A stretch of 64,000 nt of DNA from Oscillospiraceae bacterium (GTDB taxonomy: Bacteria; Bacillota; Clostridia; Oscillospirales; Ruminococcaceae): the NCBI GenBank assembly GCA_021203065.1, contig JAJQBX010000032.1:124001-188000 (forward strand), given 5' to 3'. A program made the position numbers and the translations under genes. Below are positions 17,592 to 25,997 of the stretch, piece by piece (positions within the stretch are counted from its first letter, which is position 1; each line of letters begins with the position of its first letter). The notes beneath the pieces were generated by a model, which was given only the letters and a program-made list of their open reading frames with translations, had not been told where the DNA came from and did not search any database.

Positions 17592-18320
17592 GTGAAAAAA
17601 CTGAAATTCATGTCGGCAATACTGGCTGTAATAGTAGCCGCATCGGCTTGCCTGACATGCGTTTTCGCCGATACCGGTTCAATAACTGTAACAGTCAAAT
17701 ACGGCGACACGATAATAGCCGATGGCGTGCTGACCCTTTATAAGGTCGCCGACATCACGGTGAATGGCTATATCTACACTTCCGAGTTTGAAAACTGCGG
17801 TCTGAACCTGAGTGATCTTGAGAGCTCAACACTCCCGTGGCTTCTCTGGAGCTGGGCGAGTAGCACCGGCGCAACCGGAACGTCTATAGCTGTCGGTTCA
17901 GACGGAACGGTGACCTTTTCCGGACTCGAAACTGGAATATATCTCGTGGTCCCGTCGACAAATCCTGTAGGGTATAGCGTTGAGCCAAGCGTAGTTCCCG
18001 TGCCGATGAACGGAGAGTATGACGTGGAGATCATTTCAAAGATTGAACCCACCACGACGCCATATACTCCAACTGATCCCACGCCGAAAACAACCACAGA
18101 GCCGGACGTTGATATAGATGACGAAGAAGATCCCGAAGAGCCGGGCGACATTGATGAGGAAGTAGACATCGAGGATGAACCAGATGAGGTTGATCTGGAA
18201 GAGGAAGAAAAGCTCCCTCAGACCGGACAGCTCAACTATCCCATCCCGATAATGGCTGGAGCTGGTGCAATCTGCATCGGCGCAGGCTTAATCATCACAA
18301 AGACGGATAAGAAGAAATGA
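17592..18320 (+). CDS. Small LPQTG surface protein, probable accessory/basal pilin
   Basis: 242 residues from a GTG start behind AGGGAGGG. Residues 1-27 are a signal peptide. Residues about 28-150 form one beta-rich pilin-like domain (SITVTVKYGDTIIADGVLTL; FSGLETGIYLVV). A Thr/Pro stretch and a very acidic Glu/Asp/Pro spacer (about 150-206) would span the cell wall. The sorting signal LPQTG starts at residue 208, followed by a membrane helix and KTDKKK. It overlaps the next sortase gene by four bases (ATGA), so that sortase is probably its partner. The size and wall-spanning spacer suggest a base or wall-anchor subunit. Confidence 0.85.
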   Translation: MKKLKFMSAILAVIVAASACLTCVFADTGSITVTVKYGDTIIADGVLTLYKVADITVNGYIYTSEFENCGLNLSDLESSTLPWLLWSWASSTGATGTSIAVGSDGTVTFSGLETGIYLVVPSTNPVGYSVEPSVVPVPMNGEYDVEIISKIEPTTTPYTPTDPTPKTTTEPDVDIDDEEDPEEPGDIDEEVDIEDEPDEVDLEEEEKLPQTGQLNYPIPIMAGAGAICIGAGLIITKTDKKK

Positions 18321-18925
18321 GCAGAACAGTTTTCGGACGAATCTTGATAGCTATTGGCACACTGCTTCTTATCGGTGCGCTTTCGCTCTATCTCTATAAC
18401 CGCTATGATGCAGACAGAGCGGCGACCGCCTCAACCGAAATTGAGGAGAAGCTCTCCGACGCCATGCTGAGTGCCGCTACCTCCGAATATTCTCTTGAAG
18501 TTGAGGAGGACGAGAACGGCGAGCCATACTCCGTCATAACCCTGACAGTAGATGAGAACGGTTATATCGGAATTCTCTCGATACCATCATATGGGCTTGA
18601 GCTCCCGGTTCTGTCTGAATGGAGCTATCAAGGACTCAAGAACTCTCCCGCAAGATACACCGGCAGTGCGAGTGCCGGCAACCTCGTCATCTGTGCTCAC
18701 AACTATGAACGCCATTTCGGCAACATAAAAAATCTTTCAGCCGGTGCTTCCATAACGTTCACCGACGTAACCGGAATGGTCTATGAGTACGAAGTTACCG
18801 AGGTTGAAGCCGTCGAGCCCACAGCAATCAGTGAAATGATAACTGGCGACTGGGATCTGACGCTTTTCACCTGCACCCGTTCCGGTCAGGCGAGAGTTGC
18901 GGTGAGGTGCAAACTGGTAAGCTGA
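18317..18925 (+). CDS. Sortase, short class D/B-like
   Basis: 202 residues with one N-terminal membrane helix (about 8-28) and no C-terminal anchor. The catalytic residues are His128 (CAHNYERHFGNI), Cys186 (TLFTCTRSGQARVAV) and Arg193. The motif TLFTC followed by a short loop to Arg is nearer class D than the pilus class C sortase at 14610, but subclass is uncertain by eye. It is translationally coupled to the LPQTG protein and ends at an intrinsic terminator. It probably anchors that protein, or assembled pili, to peptidoglycan. Confidence 0.85.
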   Translation: MSRTVFGRILIAIGTLLLIGALSLYLYNRYDADRAATASTEIEEKLSDAMLSAATSEYSLEVEEDENGEPYSVITLTVDENGYIGILSIPSYGLELPVLSEWSYQGLKNSPARYTGSASAGNLVICAHNYERHFGNIKNLSAGASITFTDVTGMVYEYEVTEVEAVEPTAISEMITGDWDLTLFTCTRSGQARVAVRCKLVS

Positions 18926-18944
18926 AATTGAATATTCTTAATGT

Positions 18945-18972
18945 CCCCGTCTCAGGCAGACGGGGATTTTTT
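18945..18972 (+). terminator. Intrinsic terminator after the second sortase gene
   Basis: CCCCGTCT and AGACGGGG form a perfect 8-base-pair stem around a CAGGC loop, followed by ATTTTTT. It closes the signal peptidase/LPQTG/sortase unit. Confidence 0.9.
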
Positions 18973-19034
18973 GCACCCAAAATGCTCCTTTCCGTGTCTA
19001 TTATTATGAGAGCACAAACGAAAGGCGATTCACC

Positions 19035-20621
19035 ATGAAAAGATTACTATCCATAATTCTTGCAATCATACTATGCCTGACGGTTTTTACTTCCTGTGGA
19101 AGTTCAAGCGAAGATGAGCCAGTCGCTACAACCGCTTCCACAACCTCTGAGACCACCGGCGAAACCGGTGAGATTGACAACGATGCCCTCTATTCTGCAT
19201 TCACCCTCTATTCCTACAAAACCGCCGAAGAAATTCAAGCCGAATACCCCGATAAAACGGTTCTGGTCTGGTTAGGGTATGATTATCCCGCAGAGGACAC
19301 AAGGCTCATACCTATCGACACCATCAACGATTATCTTGTTTCTCTTGGCAAGGACTATGTCATTTGCTTTTCGCCGGTTGACTTCTATAATGCCACGCTC
19401 TACTATGACGATGCAAGAGATGCGTATATAGACCAGCTTGAGTCGAGCGAACAGGTTGATATACTTACCCGCTGTTCTTTAACTGTTGGAAACGGACTCA
19501 TCCATGCTTACTTTAGCAACATCTACGACGGAATCTATGAGCCTCTTGACAGCTATTTCGAGAGTTCGGAGGAAGCTATGGCTTATTATAACTCCCTTCC
19601 CGAAGAATACTGGGATTCATTCAGAGTAAACGGCATTCTTTACAATTTCGGCGGGTATGAAGTCGGCGTGAGAGCAGATTGCTACTATTACATCAACACC
19701 GAGCTTGCCGAAAAATACGGTTGGGATTTTGACAAGACTATAACCGAACAACTTGATATTGTTGAAGAGGTAATGCAGACCGAGGGCTGTGCGGGAGTTT
19801 CAGCCGGCTATTCTTCGGCATACAATATTGGTCGTTTCGTTTACATGGACGGCATTTCTTTCGACAGCGAGAACGGCGTTGCGGTAAGCTCTGCAGACAG
19901 CGAAGAATTGGAAGCGTATCTCGAAATGATGTATGAGTTGAAAAATGCCGGTGTCCTCGAAAATTACGACATAGTTGGGCTTGACGACTGCTTCATTTTT
20001 ATTAATCCGCTGAGGTTTGAAATAAGGTCTCATATTCAGAGGATAGTTGATTCAAAAGACAACACCGAGGATTACACGGTTGTGCCGATGTCCGATTACT
20101 ACTATACTCAGGCTTTGGGAGGAATCGGGATATATTCCGGTTCGGAATACAAATCCGAGGCGTTCGACTTTATACTTCTCAGCCAGACGGATTCGTATTT
20201 GAATAATCTTCTGACCTACGGTATAGAGGGCGAGGACTATAATATCTTCGATGGTGTCGTGTCGGATGCTCGTCCGGTGCTGAATATGTTCAGGTTCTAC
20301 AGCCCACTTATAAGCCTGCCGTATTCCGATAGTTCGGGCGATATGCCGAAAAATATGAACGAGCTTTGCAAAGAAATTCTTGAAACAGCAACTCCCGCCG
20401 ATGAAAGCGAAGCAATAGGCTTTGCGTTTGATGTCAGGGGCTACGAAGAACTTTATGCGGCTGTAGAAAGTGCCGCCAGTAATCACTCATACTTGTATTA
20501 TTCATCGGTCGAAGAAGACCTCGCGGCACTGAAATCCGAGCTTGAAGAAGCGGGGATTGATGAGCTTTTAGAAGAAGTCAACCGACAGTATTCGGAATGG
20601 AGGGCGAACAACTATGATTAA
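19035..20621 (+). CDS. Solute-binding-protein-like lipoprotein, copy 1
   Basis: 528 residues. A lipoprotein signal ends in FTSC (Cys21), then a Thr/Ser-rich linker. The body resembles type-1 extracellular solute-binding proteins: INDYLVSLGKDYVICF, then a middle stretch YEPLDSYFESSEEAMAYY, and NTELAEKYGWDFDKTITEQL. The C-terminus is helical (LEEAGIDELLEEVNRQYSEW). It opens a run of seven lipoprotein genes joined by tiny overlaps, and no sugar-type permease is present. A weak TATTAT at 18999 lacks a matching -35 box, so transcription may need an activator. The ligand is unknown. It is paralogous to the next gene, with identical C-terminal residues. Confidence 0.8.
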   Translation: MKRLLSIILAIILCLTVFTSCGSSSEDEPVATTASTTSETTGETGEIDNDALYSAFTLYSYKTAEEIQAEYPDKTVLVWLGYDYPAEDTRLIPIDTINDYLVSLGKDYVICFSPVDFYNATLYYDDARDAYIDQLESSEQVDILTRCSLTVGNGLIHAYFSNIYDGIYEPLDSYFESSEEAMAYYNSLPEEYWDSFRVNGILYNFGGYEVGVRADCYYYINTELAEKYGWDFDKTITEQLDIVEEVMQTEGCAGVSAGYSSAYNIGRFVYMDGISFDSENGVAVSSADSEELEAYLEMMYELKNAGVLENYDIVGLDDCFIFINPLRFEIRSHIQRIVDSKDNTEDYTVVPMSDYYYTQALGGIGIYSGSEYKSEAFDFILLSQTDSYLNNLLTYGIEGEDYNIFDGVVSDARPVLNMFRFYSPLISLPYSDSSGDMPKNMNELCKEILETATPADESEAIGFAFDVRGYEELYAAVESAASNHSYLYYSSVEEDLAALKSELEEAGIDELLEEVNRQYSEWRANNYD

Positions 20622-20666
20622 AATTTTAGCGGTATTATTGGCGGTGCTGATGCTTACCTCCTGCGG
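20556..20666 (+). repeat. 111-base perfect direct repeat, copy A
   Basis: Identical base for base to 22123-22233. It spans the last 21 codons of one lipoprotein gene, the eight-base stop/start overlap and the signal-peptide codons of the next gene. It is therefore an in-frame joint between gene modules, and recombination between copies would delete or duplicate exactly one gene. Confidence 0.95.
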
Positions 20667-22188
20667 GAGCCCGCCCGAAGACGAGCCTGCCGCTACAACC
20701 GCCTCTACAACCAAGCAAACCACCAGCGAAACCAGTGAGATTGACAACGATGCTCTCTACTCTGCGTTCGCCCTCTATTCTTACAAAACCGCCGAAGAAA
20801 TTCAAGCCGAATACCCCGATAAAGCGGTTCTCGTATGGGTCGGATTTGCTCTGACAGCTGACAGCGGTCTCGAAATCGAGATTCCTATAGACGAAATCAA
20901 CGAGTATCTTGACTCCATCGGCAAGGAGTATGTCCTCTGCTACTATCCCTTGAACATGACTGCGGCAACAGTCAAGTACGATAACGGAGACTGTGACTCC
21001 ATTCTCGACTGCTTTACTGATTATATAGAATCCGGCGGGCAAGCGGATATTCTTACTGTCATGGTCACAAGTTCCGACGAGCCGATTATCACAGCTTATT
21101 ATTACAATGCTTTGAACGGCATTTATGAGCCGCTTGAAAGCTACTTTGAAAGTTCTGAGGAGGCGACAGAGTATTACAACTCGCTTCCCGAAGAATATTG
21201 GGAATCTTTCAAGGTGAATGGAACTCTCTACAGCTTCGGCGGCTTCAGTCTCGGAGTGAGAAGAACCGCCACGAACTACTATCTCATCAACACCGACCTT
21301 GCCGATAAGTACGGCTGGGACTACGATAAATCGCTGTTTGAACAGCTTGATCTCATAGAGACCATTGTGACCGAAGAAAACTGCCGTGGAGTTAAGGTCA
21401 ATTATTCGAGCCTTTACAAGGAGTTTGTTTTTGCCGGAATAATCGGCACTTCCTATGACGACGGAATTGTCAGTCTCGCTGACAGCGATAGCTTCTCCGA
21501 AAGCCTTGAGCTTTGGTATGAACTAAAAGACAGCGGACTCATCTTTGATGATGCCGAGGACTACAGCGGAATGTATCTCGCAAGCTATTGCACTTCGACA
21601 AGCACCTATTCCCTCGACTTGGGGAAATCCTTCACAGGTGAACAGACACAGCTCGAAACCGGCAACGACACCTATTCCGATTTCACCACCGTTGCCGATA
21701 ATACAAGCTTTACCTACACCTCATCCTCCGCCGGCGGTGTGAGCGTCTATTCCGGCTCGGAACATAAAACCGAAGCTTTTGACTTCATCCTCCTAACTCA
21801 AACTGACAGCACCCTCAATAATCTTCTCTCATTTGGTGACAGCGAAGATGAACCGTATCTGATAAATTACCGCTTCGCCAACCCGCTGATAACCGATTCC
21901 TACGGCGATATGCCGGAAGATATGAACGAACTGTTTGCGGAGATTCTGGAAAACGCCCAGTCGGCAGATACAAGTGATGCAGTAGGTTTTGCCTTTGACG
22001 TTCGAGGATATGAAGTACTCTACAGTGCTGTTCAGGAAGCAGTGAAGAATCACTCTTATCTGTACTTTTCGAGTGCAGAAGACGACCTCGCCGCTCTGAA
22101 ATCCGAGCTTGAAGAAGCAGGTATTGATGAGCTTTTAGAAGAAGTCAACCGACAGTATTCGGAATGGAGGGCGAACAACTATGATTAA
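20614..22188 (+). CDS. Solute-binding-protein-like lipoprotein, copy 2
   Basis: 524 residues, close paralogue of the preceding gene. It overlaps that gene by eight bases (ATGATTAA). The lipobox is LTSC with Cys17. It shares YKTAEEIQAEYPDK, FESSEEATEYYNSLPEEYW and the C-terminal LEEVNRQYSEWRANNYD with copy 1, but the middle has diverged and has extra Ser/Thr-rich loops (about 320-370). The signal peptide is identical at the DNA level to that of the next gene, a different protein type. Ligand unknown; the paralogue pair may bind related but distinct ligands. Confidence 0.8.
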   Translation: MIKILAVLLAVLMLTSCGSPPEDEPAATTASTTKQTTSETSEIDNDALYSAFALYSYKTAEEIQAEYPDKAVLVWVGFALTADSGLEIEIPIDEINEYLDSIGKEYVLCYYPLNMTAATVKYDNGDCDSILDCFTDYIESGGQADILTVMVTSSDEPIITAYYYNALNGIYEPLESYFESSEEATEYYNSLPEEYWESFKVNGTLYSFGGFSLGVRRTATNYYLINTDLADKYGWDYDKSLFEQLDLIETIVTEENCRGVKVNYSSLYKEFVFAGIIGTSYDDGIVSLADSDSFSESLELWYELKDSGLIFDDAEDYSGMYLASYCTSTSTYSLDLGKSFTGEQTQLETGNDTYSDFTTVADNTSFTYTSSSAGGVSVYSGSEHKTEAFDFILLTQTDSTLNNLLSFGDSEDEPYLINYRFANPLITDSYGDMPEDMNELFAEILENAQSADTSDAVGFAFDVRGYEVLYSAVQEAVKNHSYLYFSSAEDDLAALKSELEEAGIDELLEEVNRQYSEWRANNYD

Positions 22189-22233
22189 AATTTTAGCGGT
22201 ATTATTGGCGGTGCTGATGCTTACCTCCTGCGG
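22123..22233 (+). repeat. 111-base perfect direct repeat, copy B
   Basis: Second copy of the repeat at 20556-20666, 1567 bases downstream. Here it joins the solute-binding copy 2 to the first Cys/His-motif lipoprotein, a protein of unrelated body sequence. Confidence 0.95.
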
Positions 22234-23302
22234 AAGCAAGATTACAACGGAGACTATTGATGGCTACGAAAGCGCATCGGCAGTTTATGTTTTCTCGAAT
22301 CTGTATAACAAAGGCGAGTTTTACGAGGACGGCGAGAAGCTTATGTATATCGACTTCACAACCATGGCTTATACATATATCTGTTCAAAGCCGAACTGTC
22401 TTCATAATGACTCGGACGAATGCACAGCCTATGGCATCGTCAATCATCCCGTAGCGGTGAACGGCGGGCTTTACTACTTCGTGCAAGAGACCATTACAAA
22501 CAGCGACGGCTTGCCGCAGAATAATCTTGTGGCATATTCAGCTTCCATAGACGGCTCCAACCGCCGCAAAGTCACAACTGCCGAGAATATCGAGCTTTAC
22601 CATTCGGAAAAGGCACTTTTGGTTGGAACCAGCCTCTATTTTATTGGCACGGAATCAGAGTTTGATGCCGCAGGCTTCATCGCCACCGGCTACGAGACTT
22701 TCTATCTTTATCGATTTGACTATGCCGCCGAGAGCTTTTACTGCTTGGGAGAACTCGGCTCAGGCTATGACGGCGGGGCGACGATCTACGGCGAATATAA
22801 CGGCAAAATCTATCTGACCGAGAACGCCCTCGATGAACCTTGGGATGAGAAATGGGAAGATGCAGAATATATGATGGAGCACTGGGACGAGTTCACGGCT
22901 CTTTATGAGAATCACTATTATTGCTACGACATCGATTCGGAAAGTTTTGTAGACTGGGATATGCCCGGCTCCGACGACAGCTATGACAACTTCGTTGTTG
23001 ACAGCGACTATTTCATCGCAATATCCGGCACCACCGTGACCGTTTTCGACTCCAATGGCAACGAGAGCATTTACGAAAACTTCACCCCGCTTGGAATGTC
23101 AACCTATAGCGTGGTGAACGATATGCTTTTCTCCGGCGGCACCGATCGTGAGTGTATCAACCTCAAAACCGGAAAGAGATACAGCGTCAGCGATTATGAC
23201 GGCTGGGTCGTCTCGTACCTCGACGGAAGCTATATCGTAAGGCAGGATGATGGGTATATCAAAGTTGCGGAAAGTGAACTTATAGGAGATGAGATAGCAT
23301 GA
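22181..23302 (+). CDS. Lipoprotein with C-x4-C-x-H-x5-C motif, beta-propeller-like, copy 1
   Basis: 373 residues with lipobox LTSC (Cys17). A short N-terminal stretch leads to YICSKPNCLHNDSDECTAYG, a Cys/His cluster that could bind a metal or form a disulfide. The rest consists of repeated beta motifs with alternating aromatic and Gly residues (GGLYYFVQET; YGEYNGKIYLTENAL; SYIVRQDDGYIKV), as in beta-propeller or DUF5050-like lipoproteins. The C-terminus ESELIGDEIA is shared with two paralogues in the operon. It overlaps the genes before and after. Function unknown; probably an extracellular binding protein. Confidence 0.7.
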   Translation: MIKILAVLLAVLMLTSCGSKITTETIDGYESASAVYVFSNLYNKGEFYEDGEKLMYIDFTTMAYTYICSKPNCLHNDSDECTAYGIVNHPVAVNGGLYYFVQETITNSDGLPQNNLVAYSASIDGSNRRKVTTAENIELYHSEKALLVGTSLYFIGTESEFDAAGFIATGYETFYLYRFDYAAESFYCLGELGSGYDGGATIYGEYNGKIYLTENALDEPWDEKWEDAEYMMEHWDEFTALYENHYYCYDIDSESFVDWDMPGSDDSYDNFVVDSDYFIAISGTTVTVFDSNGNESIYENFTPLGMSTYSVVNDMLFSGGTDRECINLKTGKRYSVSDYDGWVVSYLDGSYIVRQDDGYIKVAESELIGDEIA

Positions 23303-24378
23303 AGAGATTATTTGCATTGGCTTTGGTGTTCATGGTTATACTCTGCGGTTGTGGAATCTCGCTAACTGATGAATATGCCGATTCTCACATAGTAAGTCTT
23401 GAAACCAATATCTACAACAACGGCGAGTTCTACTACGACTCCTATACAAGGCTGAACTACTGCGATTTCACGACAATGCAATCAGCCATCGTATGCCCTT
23501 ATCCAAACTGCACTCATACTGATAGTAGCACCTGCTCGTCCTATGGGCTCTCCTGTTATCCGACTGTATTTGATGGTAAGATGTACTACTTCTCAGATGA
23601 TATAAAATACACAAACGGTACCTATGCCGAGACAATTACTGCCTATCGTTGCGACATTGACGGCACAAACCGCATTGCCCTTGAAACCTTTACGGGCTGG
23701 GAAATTGCAGACTATAATCCGGCTCTCGTTGTTGGAAACAAAATCTATATGACCGCAAAGCAGACGACCTTCAACGATTACGGCACTACTGAAGATTATG
23801 TGAGCGTTTCTCTGATTTCATATGACTTTGAAACGGGAAAGTTCAACGAGGTAGTAAAAATAGGCGAAGGCTATAACGCCGGTGCAAGTATCAAGGGCGA
23901 AGCAAACGGCATCGTCTATATAAGCTATTCTTACTATGACCACGAACTCAGTGACGAAGAGCTCGACGCGCTCTATAATGAGTATGTATTTCCTGAATCG
24001 GTCTTGGAATATTACAAGTTCGACCTGTCCACAGGTGAGCTTTCTGAAAATGACGAAGCCGTCTGGAGAGCCTTGGACGGCTATCTTATAGTCTATAACG
24101 ACGACCTGACAGAAGCTATAATCAGAACTCCAAACGGAAAAGAATATGACATTGGAAATAAAGTCGCACTTCAGGTGTGCAACGGCTACGCTTTCCATTT
24201 GTATTATGGACTGATAATTGACCTTGAAACAGGCGCACACTACGAGTCGAAGCTTCCGCTTGAAACCAGTTATAGTGTCGAATACTATCTTGACGGCTCA
24301 TATATCCTGAAAGACTCATTGAACAACGAATTCATCAGGTTTGAAGCAAATGAACTTATAGGAGATGAGATAGCATGA
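23299..24378 (+). CDS. Lipoprotein with C-x4-C-x-H-x5-C motif, beta-propeller-like, copy 2
   Basis: 359 residues with lipobox LCGC (Cys18). It has the cluster IVCPYPNCTHTDSSTCSSYG and propeller-like repeats (KMYYFSDDIKYTNGTYAE; KIYMTAKQT). It ends in ANELIGDEIA. The start overlaps the previous stop by ATGA, and the stop overlaps the next start in the same way. The DNA around its start is nearly repeated around the start of the next gene, so these starts also look like duplicated joints. Function unknown. Confidence 0.7.
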   Translation: MKRLFALALVFMVILCGCGISLTDEYADSHIVSLETNIYNNGEFYYDSYTRLNYCDFTTMQSAIVCPYPNCTHTDSSTCSSYGLSCYPTVFDGKMYYFSDDIKYTNGTYAETITAYRCDIDGTNRIALETFTGWEIADYNPALVVGNKIYMTAKQTTFNDYGTTEDYVSVSLISYDFETGKFNEVVKIGEGYNAGASIKGEANGIVYISYSYYDHELSDEELDALYNEYVFPESVLEYYKFDLSTGELSENDEAVWRALDGYLIVYNDDLTEAIIRTPNGKEYDIGNKVALQVCNGYAFHLYYGLIIDLETGAHYESKLPLETSYSVEYYLDGSYILKDSLNNEFIRFEANELIGDEIA

Positions 24379-25997
24379 AGAGACTATTTGTATTGGTTCT
24401 GGCGTTTGTAATCATGCTCTGTGGTTGCGGGAGCGAAACCTTGCAGGAGAGCGAGACTACAACGGCGGCTACAACCACAGCCACAACCACCACCGAAGCC
24501 ACAACTCACGAGCATTACATCACCTCGTGGATGGACGATGACGGTTATATACAGTACTACGAAGAATTTGAAGACGGGAGCACTTTGCAATACTCAAAAT
24601 CGCCGGATATTCAGACATATGAGGAGATTCAGGTAGCGTACCCGGATAAAACCGTGCTTGTTATAGCGTGTATTGGTAACAATAGGTACTACTATATAAC
24701 CGAAGCTGTCAACGAGTATCTAAATGATCTTGGCAAGGATTATGTCATATGTTTTGACTTTATAGAGAACAATTCAATCTACAGCGATTATTGTTCTACT
24801 GTCGGGCTTGCCGATTGGTACAGCGGCTTAAAAGAAAAAGTTGACAGCGGAACGCAGATTGACATCATCAGCACCGCAAATTATTATTACGCCATAAGAG
24901 ATGGTTTGCTTCAGCCGCTTGATGATTACCTTGAAAATACAGAAGTCGGGCAGACGCTGTACAATATGATGCCTGAGAACCTCTGGAAGGCATACAGGTA
25001 TAACGGCACTGTCTACGGAATCAACTGTAACAGTTCTATAAAGTCCACCCACGTCTATTATATAGATGCTGCCTTGGCGGATGAATACGGATATGACTTT
25101 TCAAAGTTGTTTACTGAGCAGACTGATTTGCTTGAGACTATCCAAAGCGAAAGCGTGGACAAAGCTATATATTCATTCTTTTCGACGCTGATGGTTGACT
25201 GTAGCACCGATAAAATTGAGCTGACTTCGGGAGTATATTGGGACAGTGAGCTAAAAACTGCAATAAGCTGGCTTGACGATGAAGACTATGTTTCCGCTCT
25301 TGAAACGGTATTTACTCTTTATAACGAAAGTTTATCGACAACTGTATATATTGAATCATATTTTGCTATTGAATGTACGGTGGATTATCCGTCGGAAATC
25401 GGTGAAGTCTTCAATTACTGGACAGGCTACGAGGACGATAGCGGCGATGCAGTCTATAAGCAGGTTTATGCGGTTTATGACAAATCTGAGCCCACTCTTA
25501 CCAGAAGTAATTACGCTCTTGGTGTCAGCAGTACCAGCGAGAATCAGGACATGGCATTCGATTTTATCGCAACTATGCTCACTGATGAGGAACTCAACAA
25601 CCGCATGTGCTATGCCGACTACGAATCTGAGATGTACAGCGACGGACGAATTAGCCATAACGCATACTACTATGCCTGCGATCAGTTTTCAAATCTTTTG
25701 CTGAGTATTCCGAACACCTTGCAAACAGACGACATCGCCGATGTCTATAAAACATCCCTCGAAGAAGCTTACGTTAATGAAGACTTCGACTTTGTGTTTG
25801 ACGACAGCAAAGTATATCAGCAGTGCGTGGATGTCCTCGGCGTGATGGGTGAGATGACATATAACCGTCTCATAGAGTACACCGACTTTGACGAATATCT
25901 TTCCGATTTCCGTGCGCTTCTTGAAGAAGCCGGTTTAGAAGACATAATCGCCGAAGTAAACAGGCAGTATGCCGAATGGAAGGAGATAAACCCATGA
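24375..25997 (+). CDS. Solute-binding-protein-like lipoprotein, copy 3
   Basis: 540 residues with lipobox LCGC (Cys18), then a long Thr/Ala linker. Body motifs match the group (TYEEIQVAYPDKTVLVIACI; VNEYLNDLGKDYVICF; DALADEYGYDFSKL-like region). It is closest to the next gene, sharing SSTSENQDMAFDFIATMLTD, DFDFVFDD and the C-terminal EVNRQYAEWKE. The pair forms a second subfamily beside copies 1 and 2. It overlaps both neighbours by ATGA. The ligand cannot be deduced. Confidence 0.78.
   Translation: MKRLFVLVLAFVIMLCGCGSETLQESETTTAATTTATTTTEATTHEHYITSWMDDDGYIQYYEEFEDGSTLQYSKSPDIQTYEEIQVAYPDKTVLVIACIGNNRYYYITEAVNEYLNDLGKDYVICFDFIENNSIYSDYCSTVGLADWYSGLKEKVDSGTQIDIISTANYYYAIRDGLLQPLDDYLENTEVGQTLYNMMPENLWKAYRYNGTVYGINCNSSIKSTHVYYIDAALADEYGYDFSKLFTEQTDLLETIQSESVDKAIYSFFSTLMVDCSTDKIELTSGVYWDSELKTAISWLDDEDYVSALETVFTLYNESLSTTVYIESYFAIECTVDYPSEIGEVFNYWTGYEDDSGDAVYKQVYAVYDKSEPTLTRSNYALGVSSTSENQDMAFDFIATMLTDEELNNRMCYADYESEMYSDGRISHNAYYYACDQFSNLLLSIPNTLQTDDIADVYKTSLEEAYVNEDFDFVFDDSKVYQQCVDVLGVMGEMTYNRLIEYTDFDEYLSDFRALLEEAGLEDIIAEVNRQYAEWKEINP

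Noticed and set aside
18970..19034. Strong sigma-A promoter for the lipoprotein operon
   Set aside because: Only TATTAT-like sequence is seen; no -35 box lies at a usable distance.
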